Shown in pieces: positions 62,766-64,000 of a stretch of 64,000 nt of DNA. Below the pieces are notes generated by a model. It saw nothing but the letters and a program-made list of their open reading frames with translations, searched no databases and was not told the DNA's origin. Position 1 is the stretch's first letter; the number at the start of each line of letters is the position of its first letter. This DNA is from Variovorax boronicumulans. GTDB taxonomy: Bacteria; Pseudomonadota; Gammaproteobacteria; Burkholderiales; Burkholderiaceae_C. The translations under genes and the position numbers were made by a program. The stretch spans positions 62,001-126,000 of the forward strand of contig NZ_JAUSSG010000007.1 in NCBI RefSeq assembly GCF_030812215.1, given 5' to 3'.

Positions 62766-64000
62766 AGGCGCTCCATCTTGGGCATCCACACACGAAGGAG
62801 CGAGAACAGCCGCTCCAGGTCGACCGGCTTGGCCAGGTAGTCGTTGGCACCGGCTGCGAGGCACTGGTCGCGGTCGTCCTTCATGGCCTTGGCGGTGATG
62901 GCGATCACCGGCATCTTCTCGAAGCGCGGGTCGGCGCGCAGGCGCCGCGTGGCTTCCAGGCCGTCCATCTCCGGCATCATCACGTCCATCAGCACCAGGT
63001 CGATCTCGCGCACCTGGTCGAGTTTTTCGAGCGCCTCGCGGCCGTTGCGGCCGATTTCCACCGCCGCGCCGCGCTGCTCCAGCGCGCTGGTGAGGGCAAA
63101 GATGTTGCGCACGTCGTCGTCCACCAGAAGGATGGTGCGGCCCTCGAAGATGCGGTCGCGCCCGCGCGCTGTCTTCAGCATGCCCTGGCGCTCGGTCGAG
63201 AGCGAGGCTTCCACCTTGTGCAGGAAGAGCGTCACCTCGTCGAGCAGCCGCTCCGGCGAGCGGGCGCCCTTGATGATGATCGAGCGCGAGTAGCGCTGCA
63301 GCTCCGTCTCTTCGTCGCGCGTGAGGTTGCGCCCGGTGTAGACGATGACCGGCGGGAACGACACGATCTCTTCCGCCGCCATGGCCTTGAGCAGGTCGCT
63401 GCCCTGCATGTCGGGCAGCCGCAGGTCGGTGACCATGCAGTCGAACACGCGGGTGCGCAGCAGCTCCAGCGCCTCTTCGCCGGAGCCGACGGCCACGATT
63501 TCGATGTCGTCGTCACCGATGAGCTTGATCACGGCTTCGCGCTGCAGCTCGTCGTCTTCCACCAGCAGCACGACCTTGACCTTCTGCGTGAGCTTTTCCT
63601 CCAGACGGCCAAACACCTTCATCAGTTCGTCGCGGGTGGCCGGCTTCAGCGCGAAGCCGATGGCGCCCATGTGCAGCGCGGCGGCCTGCGCGTTGTCGGC
63701 GGCCGAGACCACGTGGATCGGGATGTGGCGCGTGTGCGGCGAATCCTTCAGTTTCTGCAGCACGTCCAGGCCGGTGCTGTCGGGCAGGCGCATGTCCAGA
63801 AGGATGGCGTCGGGCACGAACTGCGTGGCCAGCTCGAAACCATCGGCCGCGCCGTGCGCCACCAGGCACCGGTAGCCCAGCTCGTGCGCCAGGTCGTAGA
63901 GGATGTGCGCGAACTGCGGCTCGTCCTCGATCACCAGCACGCGGCGTACCTGGTCGCGCGGGATCGCGCGGTCGTCATCGAACTGCGGCGCCGGCACCAC
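62762..64000 (-). CDS. Multi-receiver signalling protein, 5' end beyond the window
   Basis: At least 412 residues, continuing upstream past base 64000. Three receiver domains in a row are visible: 'VLVIEDEP...LLDMRLPDSTGLD', 'VLLVEDDE...VTDLRLPDMQGSD' and 'ILLVDDDV...LMDVMMPEMDGLE', with phospho-acceptor Asp in each. A kinase or other sensor part may lie upstream, as in hybrid kinases. The last receiver reads 'ITAKAMKDDRDQCLAAGAND' and ends the protein. The stop overlaps the CheR start. It heads the operon as far as seen. Confidence 0.85.
   Translation of the reverse strand: MVPAPQFDDDRAIPRDQVRRVLVIEDEPQFAHILYDLAHELGYRCLVAHGAADGFELATQFVPDAILLDMRLPDSTGLDVLQKLKDSPHTRHIPIHVVSAADNAQAAALHMGAIGFALKPATRDELMKVFGRLEEKLTQKVKVVLLVEDDELQREAVIKLIGDDDIEIVAVGSGEEALELLRTRVFDCMVTDLRLPDMQGSDLLKAMAAEEIVSFPPVIVYTGRNLTRDEETELQRYSRSIIIKGARSPERLLDEVTLFLHKVEASLSTERQGMLKTARGRDRIFEGRTILLVDDDVRNIFALTSALEQRGAAVEIGRNGREALEKLDQVREIDLVLMDVMMPEMDGLEATRRLRADPRFEKMPVIAITAKAMKDDRDQCLAAGANDYLAKPVDLERLFSLLRVWMPKMERL

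Overview
The window is GC-rich, densely packed bacterial DNA with few intergenic gaps. The organism is most likely a betaproteobacterium of the family Comamonadaceae, probably Variovorax or a close relative. This rests on the rimP-nusA-infB-rbfA-truB-typA order, the smpB/ratA/rnfH and guaB/guaA neighbourhoods, a G/C-rich intergenic repeat of a kind I associate with this family, and a tadA gene fused to a hydrolase-like domain. These are recognitions from memory; no database search was run.

Layout. 1-5263: a Yej-type peptide ABC importer (binding protein cut by the window edge, two permeases, a double ATPase), then an MFS exporter. 6515-15019: the translation and transcription operon rimP-nusA-infB-rbfA-truB-typA, preceded by a promoter-like TATAAT box and a strong terminator hairpin. 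15105-17489: an EamA permease and an unrecognised membrane protein with N-terminal repeats. 17576-19926: an ECF sigma/anti-sigma pair bracketed by two related secreted repeat proteins. 19948-25887: smpB, ratA, rnfH, a DUF4124 protein, guaB and guaA, with a Phd/VapC-type toxin-antitoxin module between the last two. 26060-30007: isochorismatase-like hydrolase, pirin, a LysR regulator, a 2H phosphoesterase and endonuclease V.

30229-39520 is an accessory island: an orphan VgrG, a 1625-residue Rhs protein ending in an AHH-type nuclease, an AT-rich putative immunity gene, and a cysteine-rich pentapeptide-repeat protein. 39551-43700 is a LysR gene divergent from a four-gene salicylate 5-hydroxylase-like operon (nagAa-nagG-nagH-nagAb order), with a NahR/NagR-like box between them. 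43793-52852 holds stress and housekeeping genes: RidA, DinB, DUF72, a histidine kinase with a FixJ-like regulator, a GlcG/HbpS-like protein, an ankyrin protein, a PaiB-like protein, the TadA fusion and LD-carboxypeptidase. 53117-59622 holds a class III cyclase fused to an FHA domain, a Pro/Tyr-rich exported protein, a DUF1800/DUF1501 secretory pair with a small coupled ORF, a CAP-domain lipoprotein and a short exported protein. 59645-64000 is a minus-strand signalling operon: multi-receiver protein (cut by the edge), CheR, CheB, receiver-kinase and a single receiver.

The strongest candidates for something new are the VgrG-Rhs-AHH island with its unassigned immunity and pentapeptide partners, the sigma/anti-sigma locus flanked by paralogous secreted proteins, the operator array of the toxin-antitoxin module inside the guanine-nucleotide locus, and the truncated hydrolase domain fused to TadA.
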